Source: Kordiimonas marina (lineage in GTDB: Bacteria; Pseudomonadota; Alphaproteobacteria; Sphingomonadales; Kordiimonadaceae). From it: a stretch of DNA of 64,000 nt. The translations under genes and the position numbers were made by a program. The first letter of the stretch is position 1; each line of letters opens with the position of its first letter. The notes beneath the pieces were generated by a model. That model had not been told where the DNA came from. It was given only the letters and a program-made list of their open reading frames with translations, and did not search any database. The stretch covers positions 248,001-312,000 of the forward strand of contig NZ_JAINDF010000002.1 of assembly GCF_023006325.1 (NCBI RefSeq). The letters run 5' to 3'. Shown here piece by piece: positions 16,256 to 24,099 of the stretch.

Positions 16256-16303
16256 ATTGGACCTGTAAATTTTACAATATTGGACCTTTTGACAGGTTCA
16301 ATT
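16256..16303. promoter_or_regulatory. Candidate MocR operator: two direct repeats and one inverted copy
   Basis: ATTGGACCTGTA (16256-16267) and ATTGGACCTTTT (16279-16290) are direct repeats 23 bases apart. ACAGGTTCAATT (16292-16303) is the reverse complement of AATTGGACCTGT with one change. Two direct plus one inverted box is the usual layout at MocR/PdxR targets. The first box touches the regulator's start codon region, so autorepression is plausible. Confidence 0.6.
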
Positions 16304-16359
16304 ATGCACCAGTCTGGCCCTCAAGCATAGAGCTTCTGAAACGGATGAAGGCCAGATAT

Positions 16360-17022
16360 ATGAGTGATTTTGTAAGGCATGACCGCAACCGCGTCCGGCG
16401 CGGCCACAAGCGCGCGACCTACGACCGGGACACGGTCTATGCCATTTTGGACAGCCACTTCCTGTGCCATGTCGGCTTCGAGATGGATGGCCAGCCCCAT
16501 ATCATCCCGACCAGCCATTGGCGGGAAGGCAACCGGCTTTACTGGCACGGCTCGTCCGCCAGCCGGATGATCCGGCACCTGGCGGCGGGCAACCCGGCGT
16601 GCGTGACCGTGACCCAGCTTGACGGGCTGGTGCTGGCGCGTTCGGCCTTCTCCACCAGCGTCAATTACCGCTCCGCCGTCTGCTACGGCACGCCCGGGCT
16701 TGTGGAAGACGACGCCGAGTTCGACCGCCAGATGAAACTGTTCTTCGACCGGCTCGCCCCCGGGCGCTGGGAGCAGCTACGGCCCATGACGGATCAGGAG
16801 CGCAAGGCCACCTCCATGCTGGTGATGGAAATCGACGATGCTGCCGCCAAGGTGCGCGCGACCGGCCCGGGGGATGGCGAGGAGGCGGACTGGCCCGTCT
16901 GGGCGGGGCATGTGCCCCTCCATACGGTCCAGTCCGTTCCCGTCCCGGCACCGGAAGGCGCCCGCGCACCGCTTGATCATCCATTGATGCCCGCTTACGG
17001 CTGGCGTGCTGAAACCGCCTGA
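16360..17022 (+). CDS. PNPOx-like FMN-binding protein (NimA/COG3467 type)
   Basis: A 220-residue split-barrel flavoprotein. ATG 16360 has GAAGG at 8 bases upstream; other in-frame codons further up would cross the operator. The family pattern is RGHKRATYDRDTVYAILDS at the N-terminus, FLCHVGFEMDGQPHIIPT (first strands), RLYWHGSSASRMIRHL (phosphate-binding region of the flavin), CVTVTQLDGLVLARSAFS and NYRSAVCYG. Members bind FMN or heme/F420 and include nitroimidazole reductases; substrate unknown. Divergent from, and probably controlled by, the MocR regulator. Confidence 0.85.
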   Translation: MSDFVRHDRNRVRRGHKRATYDRDTVYAILDSHFLCHVGFEMDGQPHIIPTSHWREGNRLYWHGSSASRMIRHLAAGNPACVTVTQLDGLVLARSAFSTSVNYRSAVCYGTPGLVEDDAEFDRQMKLFFDRLAPGRWEQLRPMTDQERKATSMLVMEIDDAAAKVRATGPGDGEEADWPVWAGHVPLHTVQSVPVPAPEGARAPLDHPLMPAYGWRAETA

Positions 17023-17092
17023 CTGAAAGCGCGTCTCATGCTATAACGCTTCCCCGGCCATAGGGGCCGGATGACCGCAAAGGAGAAGCGAC

Positions 17093-17353
17093 ATGGGCAA
17101 GACGTCCAGCCGCGTCACCGTGCGGAACCCGGTGGTGAAAGCCGCCGCAGTCCTCCGCAAGGGTGGCGCACACGGTAAAAGCCGCAAGGCGATGCGCCGA
17201 GATGACAAAGTGAAACTGAAACGGGAGACCGAGCGTGAAAGCTGGCCTCCCGTTTTTCATTTATGGGGGATAAAAGAGCCCGGCCCAAAAAAGAACCCGG
17301 AAAGATGCCGGGGAGGCGTCTGTCCGGGTCAGGGGGAGAGCCCTCTGGGGTGA
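17093..17353 (+). CDS. Small Lys/Arg-rich protein, unknown
   Basis: An 86-residue frame with a strong AAAGGAGAAG upstream of ATG 17093. The first 48 residues are very basic (KTSSRVTVRNPVVKAAAVLR, then KSRKAMRRDDKVKLKRETER). A terminator-like hairpin (17219-17257) lies inside the frame, so the natural message may end there; residues beyond about 50 (PPVFHLWGIKEPGPKK...) are encoded by the hairpin and downstream sequence and may not be typical protein. The basic half could bind nucleic acid. I do not recognise it. Confidence 0.4.
   Translation: MGKTSSRVTVRNPVVKAAAVLRKGGAHGKSRKAMRRDDKVKLKRETERESWPPVFHLWGIKEPGPKKNPERCRGGVCPGQGESPLG
17219..17257 (+). terminator. Terminator-like hairpin inside the small basic ORF
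   Basis: AAACGGGAG (17219-17227) pairs with CTCCCGTTT (17247-17255), a 9-bp stem with a 19-nt loop, followed by TT. It looks like a Rho-independent terminator, although it falls within an open reading frame. Confidence 0.6.
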
Positions 17354-17374
17354 GAGCTATGGAGGTCCGTTAGA

Positions 17375-18334
17375 TCATTGCGGTTGGTCGGTCTCAGTGC
17401 ACAGCACGGGGGTCATCGGGCGGTTCCTGCTGGTCCGGCGTTTGAGGGCGGCGAAGGCGCTGCGGACGTTCAGGCCAAGGGCCGTGACCATGCCGGTAAA
17501 GATGAAGGCGAGGCCCAGCCATTCTGCCGGTCCTGGGTGCGCGCCGAGGATCAGGATGCTGAGGACAAGGCTGACCGCCGGTGTGGCCGTATTCAGAACC
17601 GAAGCCCGGCCCGTGCCGAGGGTGGCGATGGCGCGGCCGAACAGCAGCACGGCGACGATGGAGGACACCACACCCTGCCAAACGGCCTGAAGGACAAGCT
17701 CCTTCGTGGGGAGCGCCATCAGCGCGGGCCAGTGGGCCACCAGGACAGGCAGCAAAAGAATAGCGGAGATGAGCGAGATACGGGCCGTCGCAGTCCGCGC
17801 ATTGACCTGCCACTTCTTGAGCATCAAGCCGAAGCTGGCCCACATCAGGCCACCCATGAGGAACAACAGGTCACCCCGAAGGGATGTTCCATGATCGGCC
17901 GCACTGAGGGCGAGCCCGCCGATGCCTGCGAGGATGAACAAAGCACCAAGCGCCCTGTTGCGGCTAATCCTGTCACCCAGGATAAAGTGCCCGCCGATCA
18001 GGCTGAAGACCATCACAGCGGATGGGATCAGGAGCCCGGCATGGGCGGCGGGGGCATAGGTCAGCCCTTCCGCGACCGTAAGCGTATAGCCCGCGCCCGC
18101 AGCGGCCGTCATCGCCAGTGCCTGACCCCAGTCCTTGAGCCGCATGGGTCCGCGAAACGCGAACGGCAGCAGGATCAGCCCGGCAACGGTGAAACGGAGC
18201 AGCACGATCATGAGAGGCGAGAAATCGCCCGTGACACCAAGGGCGGTGACGATGGGCCAGCCGCCCCAGATGATGGCGGCACCGAGCCCGGCGGCGAGGC
18301 CGGTTTTCATGTCTTTGGAGGTGACGTTGGACAT
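17375..18334 (-). CDS. EamA/DMT-family exporter
   Basis: A 319-residue drug/metabolite transporter with ten membrane segments in two EamA repeats (about 12-140 and 155-285). Visible marks are GLGAAIIWGGWPIVTALGV near the start and GLLIPSAVMVFSLIGGHFILGDRISR at the end of the first repeat, with the usual ALGALFILAGIGGL after it. It lies head to head with an Lrp/AsnC regulator 146 bases away, a common pairing for amino-acid efflux; the true substrate is unknown. Confidence 0.88.
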   Translation of the reverse strand: MSNVTSKDMKTGLAAGLGAAIIWGGWPIVTALGVTGDFSPLMIVLLRFTVAGLILLPFAFRGPMRLKDWGQALAMTAAAGAGYTLTVAEGLTYAPAAHAGLLIPSAVMVFSLIGGHFILGDRISRNRALGALFILAGIGGLALSAADHGTSLRGDLLFLMGGLMWASFGLMLKKWQVNARTATARISLISAILLLPVLVAHWPALMALPTKELVLQAVWQGVVSSIVAVLLFGRAIATLGTGRASVLNTATPAVSLVLSILILGAHPGPAEWLGLAFIFTGMVTALGLNVRSAFAALKRRTSRNRPMTPVLCTETDQPQ

Positions 18335-18480
18335 TTTTGTCTCCTTGCTGTCGGAAACAAAAATATAGGTGGCCGTGCGTGTTGATTCTTCGCAAAGACA
18401 TCGGATATGTGATAAAAATATATGAAAAATTCACCATGTAAGGTGAAAAAAATAATCAATAGCCAAAATGGAAAGAATTA

Positions 18481-18951
18481 ATGACTGAGCACGATAGTTT
18501 TGATATCAAGATCATGAATTGCTTGCAGGAAAACAGCCGCCAGACCGCTGAGGTGATCGCAGCAAAGGTCGGACTGTCGCCTGCCGCGACCCAGCGCCGG
18601 ATCAAGGCGCTTCGGGATAATGGCACCATCCGCAAGGAAGTGGCGATCCTGTGCCCGGATGCCCTTGGCGGCCGGACGACTTTGATCGTGCAGGTGAATT
18701 TCTCCTGCGGGGGTGAAACCTCGATCGAAACCTTCAAGCAGCAGATGCTTCAGGTGCCGGAGGTTCAGCAGTGCTATTATGTCACCGGAGAGTTCGATTT
18801 CATCCTGGTCATGACGGTGAAGGATATGAAGGATTATGACCGCATCACGCGGAAATGGTTTTTCAAGAACCCGGCGATCGGCCGTTTCCAGACCATCGTC
18901 GCCATCGATACCTACAAGCAGGGTTTCAACATACCACTGAATGCGGCGTGA
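18481..18951 (+). CDS. Lrp/AsnC-family transcriptional regulator
   Basis: A 156-residue regulator with an N-terminal helix-turn-helix (FDIKIMNCLQENSRQTAEVI then LSPAATQRRIKALRDNGTI) and a C-terminal RAM ligand-binding domain (VPEVQQCYYVTGEFDFILVM, KDMKDYDRITRKW). It is the length of Lrp/AsnC proteins. It is divergent from the EamA exporter and probably controls it in response to an amino acid. The intergenic region is AT-rich, as expected for such control. Confidence 0.93.
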   Translation: MTEHDSFDIKIMNCLQENSRQTAEVIAAKVGLSPAATQRRIKALRDNGTIRKEVAILCPDALGGRTTLIVQVNFSCGGETSIETFKQQMLQVPEVQQCYYVTGEFDFILVMTVKDMKDYDRITRKWFFKNPAIGRFQTIVAIDTYKQGFNIPLNAA

Positions 18952-18960
18952 GGCTGGGCC

Positions 18961-19476
18961 TCAGGCGGATTTGTCCTTGAGGAGGTCGTAAGCCATCTGG
19001 ATCGCGTGGAAGCGTTCGGCGGCGGCCGGGTCCCCCCGGTTGGCGTCCGGGTGGTAAAGCTTGGCAAGCTTGCGGTACTGGCTTTTGACCGCATCGGCAC
19101 CGGCGCCGGGGTCCAGTTCCAGCGCGTCATAGGCGGCATGCTCGTTCGCGGTGAAACCGTCCTCCCCCACAGCGCCGCCCCATTCGAAGGTGCGGGCGCT
19201 GGCGAATGCGTCGGACGACTCGCTCGCGTCATTCATGTGGCGGCGGGCTTCTTCGTCGCTCATGCCGGCGAAGAAATCCCAGTTTTTGTTATATTCCGCG
19301 GCGTGCGGACGGCAGAAATACCAGCGTTCGCGCGTGCCGGGGGATTTGGGAGCCGGATGGTCGCCGCGTTCGGTGCAGCCGGAATAGTCGCACATGCGAA
19401 CGGGCTCGGCGTCCGTGTTGCGGCCGTATTCGCCCCAGCGGGGAAATCCAAAGCTTTTGATATGGTCGTTTGCCAT
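18961..19476 (-). CDS. J-domain protein (DnaJ-like co-chaperone)
   Basis: A 171-residue protein with a C-terminal J domain (about 108-168): AAYDALELDPGAGADAVKSQ, YRKLAKLYHPDANRGD with the HPD motif near residues 142-144, and AIQMAYDLLKD. The N-terminal half has Cys/His pairs (MCDYSGCTERGDH, WYFCRPHAAEYN), which may bind zinc, and WDFFAGMSDEEARRHMNDA. This layout is found in alphaproteobacterial J proteins of unknown client. It would stimulate DnaK. Converges on the Lrp gene, 9 bases apart. Confidence 0.85.
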   Translation of the reverse strand: MANDHIKSFGFPRWGEYGRNTDAEPVRMCDYSGCTERGDHPAPKSPGTRERWYFCRPHAAEYNKNWDFFAGMSDEEARRHMNDASESSDAFASARTFEWGGAVGEDGFTANEHAAYDALELDPGAGADAVKSQYRKLAKLYHPDANRGDPAAAERFHAIQMAYDLLKDKSA

Positions 19477-19612
19477 AGCGCTCAGTATATCAGGTCCGGA
19501 TTAAAATTTTGCTAGCCGGGCGGACAGTCCACCTCGGCGCGGGGCAATGGTTTAGCGCACGCTTAGGGTCGCTGTCCATGACTGACTTTTCTGGCCCTGC
19601 GGGCGCTTTGGA

Positions 19613-19996
19613 TCAGTCCTTCAGCCGCCAGGGCGGATAGCGCCGGTTTTCGCCCGCATGATACAGGCAGAGGCGGTTGCCCGCGGGGTCCCGCAGATAG
19701 GCTTCCCGCCACAGCCAGCGCTGGTCGGTCGGCTGGGCCTCGAAACGGATGCCCTCGGCTTCGAGGCGCTTCACCTCGGCGTCGACGTCCGGCACTTCGA
19801 AATAGACGAGGCCGGTGCCAGTATTGGTGCTGTCACCCTCAACCTTATGGAGGGAGAAGGTGGCCTTGCCGTTCGGCAGCTCGAACCGGGCATAATGGTC
19901 GTTCGAATGCACGATCAGCCTCAGGCCCAGGGTGCGGTAGAAAGCGATGCTGGCATCCAGGTCGGTGGCACCGAGCGTGACTTGGTTCAGGTCCAT
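19613..19996 (-). CDS. VOC-family (glyoxalase/bleomycin resistance-like) protein
   Basis: A 127-residue vicinal-oxygen-chelate protein with two betaalphabeta-beta-beta modules: LNQVTLGATDLDASIAFYRT then GTGLVYFEVPDVDAEVKRLE and REAYLRDPAGNRLCLYH. I choose ATG 19996, which has AAGGA 7 bases upstream; a TTG five codons earlier is possible. Candidate metal ligands are E-rich positions near the ends of the strands, including the closing CLYHAGENRRYPPW. Substrate unknown. Confidence 0.85.
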   Translation of the reverse strand: MDLNQVTLGATDLDASIAFYRTLGLRLIVHSNDHYARFELPNGKATFSLHKVEGDSTNTGTGLVYFEVPDVDAEVKRLEAEGIRFEAQPTDQRWLWREAYLRDPAGNRLCLYHAGENRRYPPWRLKD

Positions 19997-20160
19997 GCTG
20001 TCATCCTTCAAGGCTTATTTGTAAATAATTTTCTTTATAAATAAGCGCGTGCGCGCGAAATGCAAGCGGCCAGCCCGGGCAACAGTGCCCTTGTCCCAAA
20101 CCGGTCCCGGCGCTAGCATCGCGCGCATACAAGAATATAAGCGGCGTGGAGGAGCATGAG

Positions 20161-20832
20161 ATGCGCACATTCGATGAAATCTGGGCCATCGCGGCGGAGC
20201 GTAAGGGTGGGGACGCCGCCGTGGAAGCGCTGATGCCGGAGCTCAGGACGGCAGATGAAATCCGTGCGCTTAGCGACGACCGCGTGCTCGCCACCATGGC
20301 GCGGGTGGTGTTCAATTCCGGCTTCAACTGGAAAGTCATCGACAAGAAATGGCCGGGGTTCGAGGAAGCCTTCGAAGGCTTCGTGCCTGTGCGCTGGAAA
20401 TTCATGTCCGACGACGACCAGGACAGCCTCCTGAAGGATACCCGCATCGTCCGCCACGGCGCCAAGATATTGTCGGTCCGGGACAATGCCATTCTGGTCT
20501 GCGACCTGGAGGACGAGTATGGCAGCGCGGCCGGTGCCATCGCCGATTGGCCGGTGACGGACCAGGCCGGACTTCTTGAAATGCTGAAGAAACGCGGCAG
20601 CCGCCTCGGCGGCCACACCGGGCAGTATTTCCTGCGCTTTCTAGGTAAGGACGGTTATGTGATGTCGAAGGATGTGGTCGCCGCGCTCGTGCGTGAAGGC
20701 GTGGTGGAAAAGGAACCCACCTCCAAGGCGGCGTGGAAAGCCGTGCAGGATGCGTTCAATACCTGGGCCGCGCAGTCCGGCCGCCCGGTCGCGCATATCT
20801 CCCGCACGCTCGCGCTGTCGGTTGGTGTTTGA
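20161..20832 (+). CDS. DNA-3-methyladenine glycosylase I (Tag)-like protein
   Basis: A 223-residue protein of the Tag/HhH-GPD-like glycosylase family. Visible features are MRTFDEIWAIAAERKGGD, ARVVFNSGFNWKVIDKKWPG (in place of the Tag QAGLSW region), GFEEAFEGFVPVRWKFMSDD and the later AKILSVRDNAI and GSRLGGHTGQYFLRFLGKDG. The N-terminal Cys of classical Tag and its zinc motif are not seen, so it belongs to a divergent branch and its substrate range is uncertain. GGAGGAG lies upstream of ATG 20161, which decides the start over the GTG at 20146. Confidence 0.75.
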   Translation: MRTFDEIWAIAAERKGGDAAVEALMPELRTADEIRALSDDRVLATMARVVFNSGFNWKVIDKKWPGFEEAFEGFVPVRWKFMSDDDQDSLLKDTRIVRHGAKILSVRDNAILVCDLEDEYGSAAGAIADWPVTDQAGLLEMLKKRGSRLGGHTGQYFLRFLGKDGYVMSKDVVAALVREGVVEKEPTSKAAWKAVQDAFNTWAAQSGRPVAHISRTLALSVGV

Positions 20833-20937
20833 GCCGCGCTTTATCGCGCCGGGAATGCATTTTGCCGCGTGGGGGCTTCGGTCCGGCGCTGTGGTCTGCT
20901 ACAAGACAAGTTACGAAGAATAAGAAACGGATATCCG

Positions 20938-21375
20938 ATGTTTGACCGTGTAAGTCACCTTCTTGGTCTCAAGCCCAAACACCATTCCCACCATGACGGC
21001 CTCGCGCTCGCGACCGCCGCCCTTCTCGTGCAGGTCTCCAAGGCTGACGGCGACTTCTCCGCCGATGAACGCGCGCTGCTTCTCGGCTGCCTTGAGGACC
21101 AGTTCAATCTGGAATCCGATATCGCCGACGAAATTCTCGCCCGGGCCGAGCGCGAACAGGATGACGCCGCCAGCCTCTATGTCTTTACCCGTGCGGTCAC
21201 GCGGGAGCTGGACCAGGATGGCCGGCAGGAGATCGTGCGGCTTCTGTGGCGTGTCGCCTTCGCCGACAACCAGATCGACAATTTCGAAGAAAACGCCCTC
21301 GCCAAAATCGCCGGCCTCCTCGGCGTCACCGCCCACGACCGCATCCGCCTCAAGCACGAGGTGATGGCGGAATAG
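20938..21375 (+). CDS. TerB-family (COG4103-like) protein
   Basis: A 145-residue all-helical protein of the TerB family: ATAALLVQVSKADGDFSADE is the typical TerB helix with Asp pairs that bind metal, DEILARAEREQDDAASLYVF follows, and VAFADNQIDNFEENALAKIA is the second repeat of the same motif. Start ATG 20938 is chosen since the frame upstream is not coding-like and starts inside an intergenic stretch. No tellurite operon is near; function in metal- or stress-related signalling is only inferred from the family. Confidence 0.85.
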   Translation: MFDRVSHLLGLKPKHHSHHDGLALATAALLVQVSKADGDFSADERALLLGCLEDQFNLESDIADEILARAEREQDDAASLYVFTRAVTRELDQDGRQEIVRLLWRVAFADNQIDNFEENALAKIAGLLGVTAHDRIRLKHEVMAE

Positions 21376-21382
21376 GCAAAGA

Positions 21383-21413
21383 AAAACGCGGAGAGTTGAG
21401 CCCTCCGCGTTTT
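21383..21413. terminator. Bidirectional terminator between terB-like gene and pckA
   Basis: An 11-bp perfect stem AAAACGCGGAG (21383-21393) / CTCCGCGTTTT (21403-21413), A-rich then T-rich, between two convergent genes. Confidence 0.92.
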
Positions 21414-21437
21414 CTGCATTCCGGAATTTGAACCGTT

Positions 21438-23042
21438 TTATGCCACTTTGGGCGCAGCGGCCATTACAGCGTCGTCGACATGGTCGGCGAACGTGTCGAA
21501 ATTCTCGATGAACAGACCCACAAGATGCTGGGCCTTGGCGTCGTACGCGTCCTTGTCCGCCCAGGTTTCGCGCGGGTTCAGGATCGTCGCATCCACGCCG
21601 GCGACTTCTTCGGGGACTTCGAAGCCGAAGTGCGGGTCGATGCGCATGGGCGCGCTGTTCAGGCTGCCGTCGAGGGCGGCGTGCAACAGCGCACGGGTCG
21701 CCTTGATCGGCATCCGGCTGCCAACGCCGTAGACACCACCGGTCCAGCCGGTGTTGACGAGCCAGCAGTTGACGCTGCCTTCCGCGATCTTCTTGCGGAG
21801 CAGGTCGCCATAGACGCTCGGGTGCCGGGGCATGAACGGGGCGCCGAAGCAGGTCGAAAAGGTCGCCTGCGGCTCCTTCACGCCGATTTCGGTGCCGGCC
21901 ACTTTGGCGGTGTAGCCCGAAAGGAAGTGGTACATGGCTTGCTCAGGCGTCAGCCGGGCGATCGGCGGCATCACGCCGAAGGCGTCGGCGGTCAGCATGA
22001 TGATGTTCTTCGGCTTGCCGCCACGGTTTTCTTCCGAGGTGTTCGGAATGAAATGGATCGGGTAAGCGCCGCGGGTGTTCTCGGCCAGCGTGGCGTCGTC
22101 CAGGTCCAGTTCGCGGGTCATCTCGTCCATCACCACGTTTTCAAGCACGGTGCCGTAGCGTTTGGTGGTGGCGTGGATTTCCGGCTCGGCTTCTTCCGAC
22201 AGGCGGATCATCTTGGCGTAGCAGCCGCCTTCGAAGTTGAAGACGCTGTCGTCCGACCAGCCGTGCTCGTCATCACCGATCAGCGTACGGGAGCTGTCCG
22301 CCGAAAGCGTGGTCTTGCCGGTGCCGGAAAGGCCGAAGAAGATGGCGACGTCGCCTTCCGGGCCGATGTTGGCGGAGCAGTGCATCGGCATGATGCCCTT
22401 CTCAGGCAGCAGATAGTTGAGGATCGAGAAGACCGATTTCTTGTTCTCGCCGGCGTAGGACGTGCCGCCGATCAGCACCAGCCCGCGCTTGAAGTTGACG
22501 GCGATCACGGTTTCCGAATTGGTGCCCATGGTCGCGGGGTCGGCTTTGAAGCTCGGCAGGTTGATGATGGTGAACTGCGGCGCCATGGTCGCCAGTTCGT
22601 CTTCGGTCGGGCGGACAAGCAGCGTGCGGCAGAAAAGGCTGTGCCAGGCCAGCTCACCGACGGTGCGGACGGCAACCCGGTGCTCGGGGTCGGAACCGCC
22701 CCACAGGTCCTGCACGAAAACGTCCTTATCCTGCATGTGGGCAAGGAAGGCCTGATAGATGGTCTCGAATTGCTCCGGGCTCATGGGCTGGTTGGTCTTG
22801 CCCCACCAGACCGTGTCTTCGGTGGTTTCGTCGCGGACAGTGAATTTGTCCTTGGCCGCGCGGCCGGTGTGCTTGCCGGTCTTGACCACGAGCGGGCCGT
22901 GCTTGGCCATCTGGCCCTCGCCGCGGCGAATCGCTTCTTCATAAAGGTGGGGAGTATCGAGATTCCAGTATTGATTAGCGGTGCCGGTAATACCCTGGTC
23001 TTCCAGGCCGACACTGCTCAGACGGGCGCCAAAGACTTGCAA
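21438..23042 (-). CDS. pckA: Phosphoenolpyruvate carboxykinase (ATP)
   Basis: ATP-dependent PEP carboxykinase, converting oxaloacetate to PEP in gluconeogenesis. The nucleotide loop [17 protein letters not shown], the metal-binding [20 protein letters not shown] split nearby, and [16 protein letters not shown] are all family marks. I place the start at TTG 23042: GGAGGACA lies just upstream, and the 534 residues match the family's usual length. The open frame continues to ATG 23147, which would add 35 atypical residues ([12 protein letters not shown]...). The upstream region shows tandem palindromes. Divergent from chvI. Confidence 0.93.
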   Translation of the reverse strand: MQVFGARLSSVGLEDQGITGTANQYWNLDTPHLYEEAIRRGEGQMAKHGPLVVKTGKHTGRAAKDKFTVRDETTEDTVWWGKTNQPMSPEQFETIYQAFLAHMQDKDVFVQDLWGGSDPEHRVAVRTVGELAWHSLFCRTLLVRPTEDELATMAPQFTIINLPSFKADPATMGTNSETVIAVNFKRGLVLIGGTSYAGENKKSVFSILNYLLPEKGIMPMHCSANIGPEGDVAIFFGLSGTGKTTLSADSSRTLIGDDEHGWSDDSVFNFEGGCYAKMIRLSEEAEPEIHATTKRYGTVLENVVMDEMTRELDLDDATLAENTRGAYPIHFIPNTSEENRGGKPKNIIMLTADAFGVMPPIARLTPEQAMYHFLSGYTAKVAGTEIGVKEPQATFSTCFGAPFMPRHPSVYGDLLRKKIAEGSVNCWLVNTGWTGGVYGVGSRMPIKATRALLHAALDGSLNSAPMRIDPHFGFEVPEEVAGVDATILNPRETWADKDAYDAKAQHLVGLFIENFDTFADHVDDAVMAAAPKVA

Positions 23043-23205
23043 CGTCTTGTCCTCCAAGTGATAGTTAGGGGCGGCTTTGCGTGTGGCTTGCAAAGCATTA
23101 AGCGCCGGGCCCTGCCTGCCGCTAAAAAGCATCTGGGGTCCGGTCATATTGTTGCCCGGTCGAGCGATCGGGAATGACGGCTAAATTTGCGGAAATGGCC
23201 CCCAA

Positions 23206-23238
23206 AATCAACTTGATTCTGACCGTAAATCAATTGAT
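23206..23238. promoter_or_regulatory. Two tandem palindromes in the pckA-chvI intergenic region
   Basis: AATCAACTTGATT (23206-23218, 6-bp arms) and ATCAATTGAT (23229-23238) share the half-site ATCAA and have centres about two DNA turns apart. They lie in the 346-base gap 23043-23388, where I see no other gene. The rest of the gap is moderately AT-rich and should hold promoters for both pckA and chvI. The binding protein is unknown. Confidence 0.4.
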
Positions 23239-23388
23239 AGCGCTGTCATTTCAGGGACTTATGAAATTCTCTATAAAGCAGGGGGCCTTACGGTTGCCGT
23301 GCCGCGGCCACGATTTTGTCGCAAATGCTTCTTAACCGTGGCAATGAGGTGGTTTAAGGTACAGAACAACGAGGTAGAGGGGAGCCCC

Positions 23389-24099
23389 ATGACAGCAACG
23401 ATCGCCCTGGTGGATGACGACCGGAATATCCTGACGTCGGTGACGATGGCGCTGGAGGCCGAAGGCTTCCGTGTGCGCACGTACCCTGACGGACAGAAAG
23501 CGTGGGATGCGCTTCAAGGCAACCCCGCAGACCTTGCCGTCATCGATATCAAGATGCCCCGCATGGACGGGATGGAGCTTTTGCGCAAGCTGCGTGAAAT
23601 CACCGACATGCCGGTAATTTTCCTGACCTCCAAGGATGAGGAGATCGACCAGCTTCTCGGCCTCCGGATGGGCGCGGATGATTATATCGGCAAGCCCTTC
23701 TCCCAGCGGCTGCTGATCGAACGGATCCGGGCTTTGCTGCGCCGTGTCGAAATGAACAAGCGCGCGCCGGAAGCGACCCCGACTGAGGAGGTGGAGGAAA
23801 TCCTGATGCGCGGCAAGCTGGTCCTGGACCCGCTTCGCCACCGTGTCACCTGGGACGGCAAGGACGTGACGCTGACGGTGACTGAGTTCCTGATCCTGCA
23901 GACGCTGGCACTCCACCCCGGTCACGTCAAAAGCCGGGACCAGTTGATGGACGCGGCCTATACCGACGACGTCTATGTGGACGATCGGACGATCGACAGC
24001 CACATCAAGCGCCTGCGCAAGAAGTTCCGCGCGGTCGCCGAGGATTTCACCGCCATCGAAACCCTCTATGGTGTCGGTTACCGTTACCGAGACGCCTGA
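23389..24099 (+). CDS. chvI: ChvI, OmpR-type response regulator
   Basis: A 236-residue response regulator: receiver domain 1-120 with phospho-acceptor Asp 53 ([13 protein letters not shown]) and the conserved Lys in DDYIGKPFS; winged-helix output 140-236 ([44 protein letters not shown]). The start ATG 23389 has GAGGGGA upstream. With ChvG it makes the conserved alphaproteobacterial ChvG/ChvI (ExoS/ChvI) system for envelope and acid stress. The next gene overlaps it by 32 bases. Confidence 0.93.
   Translation: MTATIALVDDDRNILTSVTMALEAEGFRVRTYPDGQKAWDALQGNPADLAVIDIKMPRMDGMELLRKLREITDMPVIFLTSKDEEIDQLLGLRMGADDYIGKPFSQRLLIERIRALLRRVEMNKRAPEATPTEEVEEILMRGKLVLDPLRHRVTWDGKDVTLTVTEFLILQTLALHPGHVKSRDQLMDAAYTDDVYVDDRTIDSHIKRLRKKFRAVAEDFTAIETLYGVGYRYRDA

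Noticed and set aside
19477-19612. Possible small gene or RNA between the J-domain and VOC genes
   Set aside because: No start with a ribosome site, no stable hairpin with T-tract, and no tRNA-like fold could be seen.
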